In this document: positions 28,005-37,184 of the stretch, one piece after another
How the letters are laid out: each line of letters opens with the position of its first letter
Numbering within the stretch: the stretch's first letter is position 1
Source of the DNA: Cellulosimicrobium funkei
GTDB taxonomy: Bacteria; Actinomycetota; Actinomycetes; Actinomycetales; Cellulomonadaceae
Direction of reading: 5' to 3'
Assembly: GCF_004519295.1 (NCBI RefSeq)
Contig: NZ_SOZH01000003.1
Location: forward strand, 434,001-498,000
Length of the DNA: 64,000 nt
Notes under the pieces: generated by a model
What the model saw: only the letters and a program-made list of their open reading frames with translations
What the model was told of the DNA's origin: nothing
The model's database searches: none
Translations under genes and position numbers: made by a program

Positions 28005-28718
28005 ATGACCGAGCCCCGCACCACGCCGCCCCGGGCGACCCCGCCCACCCCCACGCCCGGCGCCACGCCCGACGGCGTGCCCGACGGCCCGCGGCCCGCC
28101 CCTGGTCTCCACGAGGCCGTCGCCGCTCCCCCGAGCCGTGCCCGTCGCCGCGGCCTCACCCTCCACGAGACGGTCCTCGTCGCCGTGCTGGGGGTCGTGT
28201 TCGGGTTCGTCTACTGGGCGTTCGTGCAGCTCTGGGCCCCGCTCCAGCTCGCCATGGGACCGCTCGCGGACCTCGCCGCCAACGTGCTCGCGGGCGCGTG
28301 GATCGTCGTCGGCCCCCTCGCGACGTACATCGTGCGCAAGCCGGGCGTCGGCATCCTCACCGAGACGCTCGCGGCGCTCGTCGAGGTGGTCTTCCTCGCG
28401 TCGCCCGCCGGCCCGCTGCTCGTCCTCGTCGGGCTCGTCCAGGGCGCTGGGGCCGAGATCCCCTTCGCCCTCACCCGGTACCGCCGCTACGGCTGGTGGG
28501 TCTTCGTCGCGTCGGGCGTCAGCGCGGCGCTCGTCACGTACGCGTTCAACGCGGTCCGGTTCGGCTGGCTCGGGCAGGACCACGCGATGCTCCGGCTCGG
28601 CGTGCAGGTCGTCTCGTGCGTCGTGCTGTGCGGGATCGCGGCGCGCCTCCTCGGCGACGCCCTCGCCCGCACCGGCGCGCTCGACGCCTTCGCAATCGGG
28701 GCCGACCGCCGTGGCTGA
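28005..28718 (+). CDS. ykoE: ECF transporter substrate-binding (S) component YkoE
   Basis: Membrane S component that captures a thiamine-related substrate (thiamine or its hydroxymethylpyrimidine moiety) for the ECF module. The 237-residue protein has a 45-residue Pro/Thr-rich N-terminus, then about six membrane helices starting LHETVLVAVLGVVFGFVYWA, with the conserved loops GPLATYIVRKPGVGI and VQGAGAEIPFALTRY. ATG at 28005 has GGAGGG upstream. First gene of ykoE-D-C; the riboswitch upstream confirms the thiamine link. Confidence 0.92.
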   Translation: MTEPRTTPPRATPPTPTPGATPDGVPDGPRPAPGLHEAVAAPPSRARRRGLTLHETVLVAVLGVVFGFVYWAFVQLWAPLQLAMGPLADLAANVLAGAWIVVGPLATYIVRKPGVGILTETLAALVEVVFLASPAGPLLVLVGLVQGAGAEIPFALTRYRRYGWWVFVASGVSAALVTYAFNAVRFGWLGQDHAMLRLGVQVVSCVVLCGIAARLLGDALARTGALDAFAIGADRRG

Positions 28719-30537
28719 GGCACCGACCGCCGCACCGGACGTCACGCCGGACGCCGTGCCCGGCGACATGCCCTGCGACGTGCCCTGCGACGTGCCCGAC
28801 GCCGTCGCCGCCGCCGGTCTGACCGTCGCCGTGGGCCACGACGGCACGCGCGTGCTCGACGACCTCACGCTCACCGTCCCCGCGGGCACCGGGCTGCTCG
28901 TGCTCGGCCCCTCGGGCTGCGGGAAGTCCACGCTGCTGCGTGCGCTCGTCGGCGTCGTGCCCCACACGCTCCCGGGGTCGGTCACGGGCGACCTGCGCGT
29001 GACGGGCGTCGACCCGCGCGACACGACCCCGGCGGCGCTCGCCGCGCGCGTCGGCCTCGTCCAGCAGCGGCCGGGCGACCAGCTCTGTCTCGCCCGCGTC
29101 GACGACGAGCTGCGGTTCGCGCTCGAGAACCGGGCGGCGGACCCGCGCACGATGGACGCCCGCGCGACCGCCGCGCTCGCCGCCGTCGGCGCGGACCATC
29201 TGCACGACCGGCCGACCCACGCGCTGTCGGGGGGCGAGGCGCAGCGCGTCGCCCTCGCGGCGGCGCTCGTCGCCGACCCCGAGCTCGTGGTCCTCGACGA
29301 GCCGACGGCGTTCCTCGACCCGGCCGCGGCGCACGAGGTCGGGACGCTCGTGGGCGGGCTCGTCCGGGCGCCCGGACGGGACGCGCCCGACACCCCCGGC
29401 CGGTCGGTCGTGCTCGTCGAGCACCGCCTCGACGACGTCGGGACCCTCCCGGCCGCGACGCTCGTGCTCGACGGCACCGGTCGCGTCGTCGCGCACGGCC
29501 CCACGACCGCCGTCCTGCGCGCGCACGCCGCCACGCTCGCCGCGCTCGGGTGCTGGCTGCCGCTCGACGTCCGGCTCCGGCAGGCAGGAGCCCCGGGCAC
29601 GCTCGGCGCGCCCGCGACCGACGCCTGGCTCGTCGACCTCGCGCGCGCCGCCGCCCGCACCGTCGACCCCCGCGCCGCGGACGCCGGCCCGGTCGCCCTG
29701 CGTGCCCGACGCCTCGCGGTGCACCGTGCCGCGGCAGGCCACCGGCGGCGCGGGCGGGACGAGACGCCGGTGGTGCGCGACGTCGACCTCGACGTGCACG
29801 CGGGTGAGGTGCTCGCGGTGGTGGGGCCGAACGGCGGCGGCAAGTCGACCCTCCTGCGCGGGCTGGCGGGACTCGAACGGACCACGGGCGAGGTCGCGAC
29901 GGCGCCCGGTGCGCCCGTCGCGATGGTGTTCCAGGACCCGGAGCACCAGCTCCTCGCGCGCACGGTCCGCGACGAGGTCGCCTGGTCGGCCCGGCTCGCG
30001 CGGCTCGACGGCGTCGACGGACGCGTCGCGCGCACCCTGGACGCGTTCGCCCTCACGCACCTCGCCGACGCGAACCCGTACCGGCTCTCCGGCGGCGAGC
30101 AGCGGCGCCTTTCCCTCGCGACGGCGACGGTGCTCGACCCGCCCGTCCTCCTCGCCGACGAGCCCACGTCGGGGCTCGACCGCGCCCAGGCGGACGCCGT
30201 CGCCCACGCGCTGCGCGAGCGCGCCGACGCGGGCGGCGCGGTGGTCGTCGTCACGCACGACCTCGCGCTCGTCGCGGCCCTCGCCGACCGCGTCGCCGTC
30301 GTCGTCGGCGGCCGGCTCGTGGCGCTGGGGCCGCCCGCCACCGTGCTGGCCGACGACGCGCTGTGCCGGCGCGCCAGCCTGCGCCGTCCTCCCCTGCTCG
30401 CGTGGTGGGCCCGCACGGGCCGCCGCCACGGCGTGGACCCGGGCGCGCTCGTCCGGGCGCTCGACGCCACCGTCGGCGCCGTCGCAGCCGACCCCGCAGA
30501 GACCGCGCCCGCAGCCCTCGCGGAGGTCGCCCCGTGA
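28711..30537 (+). CDS. ykoD: ECF transporter ATPase with two ABC domains, YkoD
   Basis: The 608-residue protein fuses two ATP-binding cassettes. Domain 1 has Walker A GPSGCGKS, signature LSGGEAQRV and Walker B LVVLDEPT. Domain 2 has GPNGGGKS, LSGGEQRRL and ADEPTSGLD. A linker of about 70 residues separates them. It powers YkoE-YkoC uptake from the cytoplasmic face. The GTG at 28711 lies inside the end of ykoE (8-nt overlap), and its stop overlaps the ykoC start (GTGA), so the three proteins are co-translated. Confidence 0.93.
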   Translation: MAEAPTAAPDVTPDAVPGDMPCDVPCDVPDAVAAAGLTVAVGHDGTRVLDDLTLTVPAGTGLLVLGPSGCGKSTLLRALVGVVPHTLPGSVTGDLRVTGVDPRDTTPAALAARVGLVQQRPGDQLCLARVDDELRFALENRAADPRTMDARATAALAAVGADHLHDRPTHALSGGEAQRVALAAALVADPELVVLDEPTAFLDPAAAHEVGTLVGGLVRAPGRDAPDTPGRSVVLVEHRLDDVGTLPAATLVLDGTGRVVAHGPTTAVLRAHAATLAALGCWLPLDVRLRQAGAPGTLGAPATDAWLVDLARAAARTVDPRAADAGPVALRARRLAVHRAAAGHRRRGRDETPVVRDVDLDVHAGEVLAVVGPNGGGKSTLLRGLAGLERTTGEVATAPGAPVAMVFQDPEHQLLARTVRDEVAWSARLARLDGVDGRVARTLDAFALTHLADANPYRLSGGEQRRLSLATATVLDPPVLLADEPTSGLDRAQADAVAHALRERADAGGAVVVVTHDLALVAALADRVAVVVGGRLVALGPPATVLADDALCRRASLRRPPLLAWWARTGRRHGVDPGALVRALDATVGAVAADPAETAPAALAEVAP

Positions 30538-31322
30538 CCGCTCCGCACAGCACGCCCCTCGGGCGCTGGAACCCGACGGTCAAGCTCGCGACCGTCCTCG
30601 TCGTGTCGACGGGTGCGCTGCTCGTCACCGACCCGTACACCCCCGCGATCGGGTGGGTGCTCACGGTCGCGGCGCTGCTGGTCGCGGGACGCGTCCCCGT
30701 GCGCACGCTCGCCCTGGCGCACGTGCCCTTCCTCGTGTTCGCGACGAGCCTGCTGGTCGTCAACGTCGCCACCCGGCCCGGCGGCGACCCGGTCGACCTG
30801 GGCCCGGTCACCGTCGGCTCCGACGGCCTGACGATCGGCGCCGGGCTCGCCGTGCGCACGCTTCTCGTCGGCGCCCTCTCGCTCACGGTCGCGGTGACGA
30901 CCGGCCCGGTGCACCTCATGACGAGCCTCCACCAGCACGGGCGGCTGCCCCTGACGTGGACGTACGCGGTGCTCGCGGCCCACCGGCTGCTCGTCGAGCT
31001 GCCCGACGCCTGGCACACGATCCGCTGCGCGCAGGCCGTGCGCGACCCGCGGCGGCGGCCCGGCACGCTCCCCCGGTCCCCCCGCGCGCTCGGGACCGCC
31101 GCGTACGCCCTCCTCGTCGGCGCCGTGCGCCGGTCCGAGCGCCTGACCGTGGCGCTCGAGTCGCGCGGCCTGGGCTCCGGTCCACGCACCACGGCGCGGC
31201 CCGTCCCGCTCGGCGTGCCCGACGTCGTCGCTGCGGTCGCCGTGCTCGCCGTCGCCGCGGCGGTGGTCGTCGTCGGGGTCCGTGCGGGCTGGGTCACGGG
31301 GCTGGGCGCGCTCACGGCGTGA
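30534..31322 (+). CDS. ykoC: ECF transporter transmembrane (T) component YkoC
   Basis: The 262-residue membrane protein couples the ATPase to the S component. It has about five to six hydrophobic segments and the ALESRGLG stretch that matches the conserved EcfT coupling-helix motif (Ala-x-x-x-Arg-Gly). GTG at 30534 overlaps the ykoD stop. It ends 17 bp from the convergent M23 peptidase gene; no strong terminator is visible in that gap. Confidence 0.9.
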   Translation: MTAPHSTPLGRWNPTVKLATVLVVSTGALLVTDPYTPAIGWVLTVAALLVAGRVPVRTLALAHVPFLVFATSLLVVNVATRPGGDPVDLGPVTVGSDGLTIGAGLAVRTLLVGALSLTVAVTTGPVHLMTSLHQHGRLPLTWTYAVLAAHRLLVELPDAWHTIRCAQAVRDPRRRPGTLPRSPRALGTAAYALLVGAVRRSERLTVALESRGLGSGPRTTARPVPLGVPDVVAAVAVLAVAAAVVVVGVRAGWVTGLGALTA

Positions 31323-31339
31323 GGCTTGCCGGACCGCGG

Positions 31340-32008
31340 TCACGCAGGCTCGACGACCGCGCCCTCCGCCGGGACGCCGAGGTCCACGACGCGCGACGAG
31401 CCGTCGCGGGACCGCTCGCGGAAGCCCCGGAAGACGAGCGGCAGCCCGCGGGCGGCGAGCGCGTCCGGCGCGTCCATGACCTGCAGGTGCACGTGCGGCT
31501 GCGTCGAGTTCCCCGAGCTCCCGCACCGGCCCAGCTCGTCGCCCGCCTCGACCCGTCGGCCGGGCACGACGGCCACGGACCCGGCGCGCAGGTGCGCGAG
31601 GACGACGTACGTGCCGGGCGGGTCCAGGGCGAGCACCACGTGGTTGCCCGCGAGCGCCGCGGCACCGCCGCGCGCCCGCGCCGCCTGCGTGAGCGCGTAG
31701 CCGAGCAGCGCGATGGGCGACCGGCGGGCCTCGTGGTCGGGCTCGCCGTCGTGCACCGCGACGACGGTGCCCGCCGCCGGGGCGAGCACGGGCCGCCCGA
31801 ACGCGACGAACCGTTCGGGCGGCTCGGTGCTCAGCGCGGTGCGCCAGTCGCGCACGGCGGCGGTGCGCCGCCCTCGGACGGCGACGAAGTCGATCGCGTA
31901 CGTCGTCGCGAAGAGGTCGGTGCCGTGGCTCGGCACGCGGCGCGCCGGGCTGTTGCGCACGAGCCACGTCCCCTGGAAGGGCAGGGCGAGCTCGACCGGT
32001 CGCGTCAC
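31340..32008 (-). CDS. M23/LytM-type metallopeptidase-like protein
   Basis: The 222-residue protein has the zinc-ligand patterns of M23 peptidases: HGTDLFATTYAID near residues 28-40, HVVLALDPPGTYVVLAHL, and PHVHLQVMD near 180. The FGRPVLAPAAGTVVAV and AGDELGRCGSSGNSTQ segments are typical LytM core. No signal peptide or membrane anchor is seen, which is odd for a cell-wall hydrolase and suggests a cytosolic substrate or non-classical export. GTG at 32008 has GGGGAGGG upstream. It lies downstream of hisS in the same direction. Confidence 0.82.
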   Translation of the reverse strand: MTRPVELALPFQGTWLVRNSPARRVPSHGTDLFATTYAIDFVAVRGRRTAAVRDWRTALSTEPPERFVAFGRPVLAPAAGTVVAVHDGEPDHEARRSPIALLGYALTQAARARGGAAALAGNHVVLALDPPGTYVVLAHLRAGSVAVVPGRRVEAGDELGRCGSSGNSTQPHVHLQVMDAPDALAARGLPLVFRGFRERSRDGSSRVVDLGVPAEGAVVEPA

Positions 32009-32037
32009 GGCGCCCTCCCCTCCCCGGTGCGGCGGGG

Positions 32038-33435
32038 TCAGCCCTCCGCGGGCACGACGCGCGGGAAGCGGTCCTCGGCGGGCGGCTCCCACGTCGCCGC
32101 GTCGGCGTCGACCTGCTCCCCCGAGCGGATGTCCTTCACCTGGTCGGGCGAGCGCGTGCCGTCGTCCTCGACGCGCCCGGGGAACCAGACGAACGGGATG
32201 CCGCGCCGGTCGGCGTAGCGGATCTGCTTGCCGAACTTCGCGGCGGCGGGCGCGACCTCGACCGGGACCCCGCGGGCGCGCAGCGCGTGCGCGACGGCGT
32301 CGGAGGCGTCGCGCGTCTCCTCGCTCGTGACGGCCACGACGACGGCGCTCGGCACCGACCGCGTCGCGCGCACGAGGCCGGCGGAGAGCAGGCGCGACAC
32401 GAGCCGGGACACGCCGATCGACAGGCCGACGCCGGGGTAGGTGTTCGCGCCGTCGGACGCGAGCGTGTCGTAGCGCCCGCCCGAGCAGATCGAGCCGAGC
32501 TGCTCGTGGCCCACGAGCACGGTCTCGTAGACGGACCCGGTGTAGTAGTCGAGGCCGCGCGCGATCTTGAGGTCGGCGACGACGACGCCCGGGGCGCGCA
32601 CGCTCGCGGCCTCGATCAGCGCGCCGAGCTCGCCGAGCCCGGTCTCCAGCAGCTCGTTCTCCACGCCGTGCTCGGCCGCGAGCGCCCGCACGCGGTCGAC
32701 CACGCCGGAGTCGCTCCCGCTGATACCCGCGAGCGCGAGGCACGCCTGCGCCTGCTCGGGCGTCGTGCCGGCCTCGGACTCGAGCAGCGCGGCGACCCTC
32801 TCGGGGCCGACCTTGTCGAGCTTGTCGATCTGGCGCAGGACGTCGTCGACCGCGTCGATGCCGAGTCCGCGGTAGAACCCCTCGGCGACCCGGCGGTTGT
32901 TCACGAGGACGCGGACCTCGGGCACGCCGATGTCGCGCAGCGCGCCCAGGGCCTCGGCCATGACGAGCGGCAGCTCGACCTCGTAGTGGTAGGGCAGCTC
33001 GCCCGCGCCGACGACGTCGACGTCGGCCTGGGTGAACTCGCGGAAGCGCCCGTCCTGGGGGCGCTCGCCGCGCCACACCTTCTGGATCTGGTAGCGCTTG
33101 AACGGGAACGCGAGGTGCCCGGCGTTCTCGAGCACGTAGCGCGCGAAGGGGACGGTCAGGTCGAAGTGCAGGCCGAGCTGCTTGTCGCCCTTCGCGGCCG
33201 ACCCGGCCGCGGCGTCGTCCTGCGGCTCCTCCTGGAGCCTGCGCAGGACGTAGACCTCCTTCGACGTCTCGCCCTTGCGCAGGAGCTGGTCGAGCGGCTC
33301 GACCGCGCGCGTCTCGATCCCGGCGAACCCGTGCAGCTCGAACACCCGGCGCAGGGTGTCGAGGACGTGCTGCTCGACGATGCGACCGTCGGGGAGCCAT
33401 TCGGGGAAACCGGAGAGGGGTGTGGGCCTGGCCAT
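32038..33435 (-). CDS. hisS: Histidyl-tRNA synthetase
   Basis: Class II synthetase charging tRNA-His. The 465-residue protein has motif 2 (KVWRGERPQDGRFREFTQADVD region), the HisA signature LKIARGLDYYTGSVYE, and the C-terminal anticodon-binding domain. ATG at 33435 gives a family-like start ending in GFPEWLPDG. It is followed 29 bp later by the M23 gene and preceded by the MBL gene, as in mycobacteria, where hisS sits beside a glyoxalase II-like gene. Confidence 0.96.
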   Translation of the reverse strand: MARPTPLSGFPEWLPDGRIVEQHVLDTLRRVFELHGFAGIETRAVEPLDQLLRKGETSKEVYVLRRLQEEPQDDAAAGSAAKGDKQLGLHFDLTVPFARYVLENAGHLAFPFKRYQIQKVWRGERPQDGRFREFTQADVDVVGAGELPYHYEVELPLVMAEALGALRDIGVPEVRVLVNNRRVAEGFYRGLGIDAVDDVLRQIDKLDKVGPERVAALLESEAGTTPEQAQACLALAGISGSDSGVVDRVRALAAEHGVENELLETGLGELGALIEAASVRAPGVVVADLKIARGLDYYTGSVYETVLVGHEQLGSICSGGRYDTLASDGANTYPGVGLSIGVSRLVSRLLSAGLVRATRSVPSAVVVAVTSEETRDASDAVAHALRARGVPVEVAPAAAKFGKQIRYADRRGIPFVWFPGRVEDDGTRSPDQVKDIRSGEQVDADAATWEPPAEDRFPRVVPAEG

Positions 33436-33496
33436 GGGTCAGATCTTCCCAGACGCCGGCACCCGCGACCGCATCGTCCGGCCCCCGGACCCGCGC

Positions 33497-34279
33497 TCAG
33501 CGGGCGAGGAAGGGGTTCGTCGCCAGCTCGCGCGCGACCGTCGTCGCCGGGCCGTGCCCCGGGAGCACGTCCCAGGCCGGGTCCAGGTGCGCGACGACGT
33601 CGCGCAGGGTGCGGGCCATCGTCGCGCCGTCCCCGCCCGGCAGGTCGGTGCGGCCGACGGAGCCCGCGAAGAGGACGTCGCCGCTGAGCACGAGGCCCGA
33701 TCCCGGCTCGCCGACCAGGTAGAGCGTGGAGCCCTCGGTGTGCCCGGGCGCGCCCACCGCGCGCAGCGCGACGCCGCCCCAGCGCAGCTCCCGCTCGCCG
33801 CCCGCGGGCACGTCGAACGTCTCGACGCGGCCCGGCTCGCGGTAGTCCTGCGGCCCGGCGCCTGCCGCCGCGAGCGCCGCGCCGAGCGGGCCGGACACGA
33901 CGGCGCCCGGCCGGCTCGCGGCGGACCCGCCGTGCTCCAGGCTCCCGAACGGGTCCGCGAGCCGGTACGCGTCGGCCGCGTGCAGCACGACGGGCACCCC
34001 GAAGCGGTCGGCGAGCGCCGCGGCGTCCCACGTGTGGTCCACGTGGCCGTGCGTCGCGAGGACGGCGCGGGGCACGAGGCCCGCGGAGCGGACGTGCTCG
34101 ACGACGGCGTCCGCGACCCCCGCCCCCGCGTCGACCACGACGCAGTCGCCGCCCGGGGCGCTCACGACCGTGCAGTTCGTGCCGAAGACGGGCGCCACCA
34201 CCACGTGCACGGCCGGTCCGGGCGGGGTCGGGCCGTGCTCGGTAGAGGGAGTCGGCGTCGTGCCACGAGGTCGGTCCAC
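33497..34279 (-). CDS. Metallo-beta-lactamase-fold hydrolase (glyoxalase II-like)
   Basis: The 260-residue protein has the MBL metal motif THGHVDHTWD, GHTEGSTLYL, SGDVLFAGSVGRTDL and PGHGP, typical of glyoxalase II-like hydrolases. The exact thioester substrate is unknown. The GTG at 34279 is chosen because a -10 box, TACCCT (34292-34287), lies 7 nt upstream with no Shine-Dalgarno sequence, suggesting a leaderless mRNA; the frame is open to 34444. It is divergent from the cyclophilin gene. Confidence 0.88.
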   Translation of the reverse strand: MDRPRGTTPTPSTEHGPTPPGPAVHVVVAPVFGTNCTVVSAPGGDCVVVDAGAGVADAVVEHVRSAGLVPRAVLATHGHVDHTWDAAALADRFGVPVVLHAADAYRLADPFGSLEHGGSAASRPGAVVSGPLGAALAAAGAGPQDYREPGRVETFDVPAGGERELRWGGVALRAVGAPGHTEGSTLYLVGEPGSGLVLSGDVLFAGSVGRTDLPGGDGATMARTLRDVVAHLDPAWDVLPGHGPATTVARELATNPFLAR

Positions 34280-34414
34280 GAGGGCGAGGGTAGCCCGCGG
34301 CACGGGCGGCGGGGCGGCTCCGGGCGAGCGCAGGACGGGTTTCGGGCGGCGGCGTCGATACCGGACCGTGACCTGCGCGCGGCAAATCCACCCGCCACCA
34401 GGGTTCTCGGTGCC

Positions 34415-34420
34415 TAGACT
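34415..34420 (+). promoter_or_regulatory. Putative -10 box of the cyclophilin/DUF349 operon
   Basis: TAGACT lies about 72 bp before the cyclophilin start in the divergent region. It matches the hexamer before rpsD, aspS and yajC. A -35 is not obvious. Confidence 0.4.
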
Positions 34421-34491
34421 GTCCCGTACCGACCACGGCCGCACCGGGGTCGACCGTGCGCGCCGTCGCGGCGCCGGACGAAGGAGCTGGG

Positions 34492-35241
34492 GTGTCGACG
34501 AAGAGTCGCGAGCGCGAGCAGGCGCGTCGTCGTGAGGAGAAGTGGGACCGTCACGTGGCCCAGCTCCGGGCGAAGCGCCAGCGCACGTGGTCGATCGTGG
34601 GCGTCGTCGTCGCGCTCGTCGTGATCGGCGTCGCCGTCTGGTGGGCGCTCGCCGCCACCCAGGATCCCGGCACCGACCCGGGCGGAGGCACGGGCGCGGC
34701 GCCGTCGGGCGAGCACACCCTGCCGCCCGCGTCCGCCGCCGAGGGCCGTGACTGGACCACGACGCTCACCACGAGCGCGGGCGACCTCACGCTCACGCTC
34801 GACGGCGCGGCCGCCCCGCAGGCGGTCGCGAGCTTCGTGTCCCTCGCCGAGTCCGGGTACTTCGACGGCACGTCGTGCCACCGCCTCACGACGTCGGGCA
34901 TCTACGTGCTCCAGTGCGGCGACCCGACGGGCACCGGCACGGGCGACCCGGGCTACAAGTTCGGCCCCGTCGAGAACGCCCCCACCGACGACGTCTACCC
35001 CGCGGGGACCGTCGCGATGGCCCGCCAGGGCGGGGACGGCGACTCGATGGGCTCGCAGTTCTTCCTCGTCTACGAGAACTCGACCATCCCGTCCGACGCG
35101 GCGGGTGGTTACACGGTGTTCGGCACCATCACGTCCGGCCTGGACGTCGTCCAGGCAGTCGCTGACGCGGGGACGCAGGACGGATCCGGCGACGGGTCCC
35201 CCGCCACCCCGGTCACCATCGAAGGAGTTGAGACCCAGTGA
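34492..35241 (+). CDS. Membrane-anchored cyclophilin-type peptidyl-prolyl isomerase
   Basis: The 249-residue protein has a basic N-terminus, one membrane segment (about 33-55), a Gly/Pro linker, and a cyclophilin domain (TLTLDGAAAPQAVASFVSLAE, YFDGTSCHRL, MARQGGDGDSMGSQFFLVYE, YTVFGTITSGLDVV). The active-site Arg is replaced or shifted (HRLTTSG), as in other actinobacterial outer-facing cyclophilins, so activity is uncertain. GTG at 34492 has AAGGAGC upstream. It overlaps the DUF349 gene (GTGA). The same gene sits by relA and hisS in mycobacteria. Confidence 0.88.
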   Translation: MSTKSREREQARRREEKWDRHVAQLRAKRQRTWSIVGVVVALVVIGVAVWWALAATQDPGTDPGGGTGAAPSGEHTLPPASAAEGRDWTTTLTTSAGDLTLTLDGAAAPQAVASFVSLAESGYFDGTSCHRLTTSGIYVLQCGDPTGTGTGDPGYKFGPVENAPTDDVYPAGTVAMARQGGDGDSMGSQFFLVYENSTIPSDAAGGYTVFGTITSGLDVVQAVADAGTQDGSGDGSPATPVTIEGVETQ

Positions 35242-37094
35242 GCGATCCCGCCCAGAACCAGGCGAGCGCACCGGCACCGGAGCCCGCGGAGGCGAGCGAG
35301 ACCGGACGGGTCGACGCGACAGACGTGGAGCCGACGCCGGAGGCCACCGAGGCCACCGAGGCCACCGAGGCCACCGAGGCCACCGACGAGGGTCCCGCCT
35401 CCGCCGCGGCCGAGGTCGCCGCCCCGGCCGAGCAGGTGGAGGCCACGCCTGCCGCCGAGGCCGAGGCGACCGACGCACCGGCAGCGGAGGCCGAGACCGC
35501 CCCCGCGGCCGAGCAGACCGGGGCCCCCGCGGCCGACGACGCTCCCGCCGCCGAGGCCGAGACCGACACGCCCGCTGCCGCGGCAGCGGAGGCGCCTGCC
35601 GCCGACGCAGCCGACGACGCAGCTCCCACCACCGGGGCGACGGCACCCGCTGAGACGACGGCACCCGCCGGGGCGGCACCCCGGCCCGCCGCCCCGCGTC
35701 CCGGGCCGCGGCCCAAGCCGTCGGCGCTCCCGCACCCACCGCGCAAGCCGGCCGCCCCGGCCGCGGGCGCTCCCGCCGCAGCGGCCGTCGTGCCGGAGGT
35801 CCCGGCCGTCCCGGCGCTGGCCGACGACTCGGCCGCCGCCAAGGCCGCCGCCGCGTTCGGTCGGGTCGACGAGGACGGCACGGTGTACGTCCGCGAGAGC
35901 GCGGGCGAGCGCTCCGTCGGGCAGTTCCCGGGCGTCGGCGCCGACGAGGCCCTCACGCTGTACGTGCGCCGCTACCTCGACCTCCAGGCGAAGGTCGCGC
36001 TGTTCGAGGCGCGGCTGACGAGCACAGACCTGTCGGTCAAGGAGATCGACCAGACGATCGCCCGGCTCACCGAGGAGACCGCGGAGCCCTCCGCGGTCGG
36101 CGACCTCGACGGGCTCCGGGCGCAGGTCGAGTCGCTGCGCGGCGCCGCTGCCGAGCGTCGCGCACAGCTCGAGGCGGAGCGCGCCGCGGCGAAGGCCGCG
36201 GCTCTCGAGGCCCGCACAGAGATCATCGAGGCTGCGGAGAAGATCGCCGCGACCGACCCGAGCCGCATGCAGTGGCGGCCCGCGGGCGAGGAGCTGCGCG
36301 GACTGCTGGAGCGCTGGAAGGAGGCCCAGCGCTCGGGACCGCGCATCGACCGCGCGAGCGAGGAGGCGCTGTGGAAGCGGTTCAGCCACGCGCGCACCGC
36401 GTTCGACCGCGAGCGCCGGCACTACTTCGCCGAGCTCGAGCAGCGCAACGCCTCCGCCAAGGCCGCGAAGGAGAAGCTGGTCGCAGAGGCCGAGGCGCTG
36501 TCGTCGAGCACCGACTGGGGCCCGACGGCGGGCGCGTACCGCGACCTCATGGCGCGCTGGAAGGCCGCGGGCCGGGCGAGCCGCAAGGACGACGACGCGC
36601 TGTGGGCCCGCTTCCGCGCCGCCCAGGACACGTTCTTCCAGGCGCGCGACGCGGTGAACTCCGCGACGGACGCCGAGTACGCGGCGAACCTCGAGGTCAA
36701 GGAGGCGCTGCTCACCGAGGCGGAGGCGCTCGTGCCCGTCAAGGACCTCGCCGCGGCCAAGGCGGCGCTGCGCGACCTCCAGGAGCGCTGGGAGGAGGCC
36801 GGCCGCGTGCCGCGCGGCGACCTGCAGCGCGTCGAGGGCCGCCTGCGTGCCGTCGAGAACGCGGTCCGCGACGCCGAGCAGGCGCAGTGGACGCGGAGCA
36901 ACCCCGAGACGCGCGCCCGCGCGGAGGGTGCGGCGGCACAGCTCGAGGCCGCGATCGAGGCGCTCGAGGCCGACCTCGCCGCCGCGCAGAGCCGCGGGGA
37001 CGCACGCGCGGTCAAGGAGGCCGAGACGGCGCTCGCCGCGCGGCGCTCCTGGCTCGAGCAGGTCGTCCGCGCGGCGGAGGACTCGCGGGGCTGA
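35238..37094 (+). CDS. DUF349 domain protein with long Ala/Glu/Pro-rich N-terminus
   Basis: The 618-residue protein has a low-complexity N-terminal region of about 190 residues containing five EAT triplets, then several DUF349 helical repeats (WKEAQRSGPRIDRASEEALW, KAAGRASRKDDDALWARFRA, WEEAGRVPRGDLQRVEGRLR). DUF349 proteins are helical and poorly understood; some bind nucleic acid or ribosome-associated factors. GTG at 35238 overlaps the cyclophilin stop, and GAAGGAG precedes it. A strong terminator follows. Confidence 0.87.
   Translation: MSDPAQNQASAPAPEPAEASETGRVDATDVEPTPEATEATEATEATEATDEGPASAAAEVAAPAEQVEATPAAEAEATDAPAAEAETAPAAEQTGAPAADDAPAAEAETDTPAAAAAEAPAADAADDAAPTTGATAPAETTAPAGAAPRPAAPRPGPRPKPSALPHPPRKPAAPAAGAPAAAAVVPEVPAVPALADDSAAAKAAAAFGRVDEDGTVYVRESAGERSVGQFPGVGADEALTLYVRRYLDLQAKVALFEARLTSTDLSVKEIDQTIARLTEETAEPSAVGDLDGLRAQVESLRGAAAERRAQLEAERAAAKAAALEARTEIIEAAEKIAATDPSRMQWRPAGEELRGLLERWKEAQRSGPRIDRASEEALWKRFSHARTAFDRERRHYFAELEQRNASAKAAKEKLVAEAEALSSSTDWGPTAGAYRDLMARWKAAGRASRKDDDALWARFRAAQDTFFQARDAVNSATDAEYAANLEVKEALLTEAEALVPVKDLAAAKAALRDLQERWEEAGRVPRGDLQRVEGRLRAVENAVRDAEQAQWTRSNPETRARAEGAAAQLEAAIEALEADLAAAQSRGDARAVKEAETALAARRSWLEQVVRAAEDSRG
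35340..35384 (+). repeat. Tandem 9-bp repeat encoding five Glu-Ala-Thr units
   Basis: GAGGCCACC is repeated five times without error inside the DUF349 gene. It adds in-frame EAT triplets to the disordered N-terminus and could change in copy number without breaking the frame. Confidence 0.9.
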
Positions 37095-37113
37095 CGCACT
37101 CCCGCTCGGTCGC

Positions 37114-37149
37114 AGGGCCGGCGCTCGTCCACAGACGAGCGCCGGCCCT
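37114..37149 (+). terminator. Strong terminator of the cyclophilin/DUF349 operon
   Basis: A perfect 15-bp stem (37115-37129 with 37134-37148), extended by one A-T pair, surrounds the loop CACA. It starts 20 bp after the DUF349 stop and is followed by TTCC. Confidence 0.8.
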
Positions 37150-37184
37150 TCCGTGTCCCCACGGCCGTGCGGCACGGTAGGGCC

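Noticed and set aside
27768-31967. 1399-codon minus-strand frame across the ykoEDC region
   Set aside because: It is antisense to three coupled transporter genes and a riboswitch, with low-complexity composition and no recognisable domain.
35238-35810. Low-complexity start of the DUF349 gene as a sign of a wrong frame
   Set aside because: The start overlaps the cyclophilin stop with a good ribosome binding site, and the same frame runs into clear DUF349 repeats.
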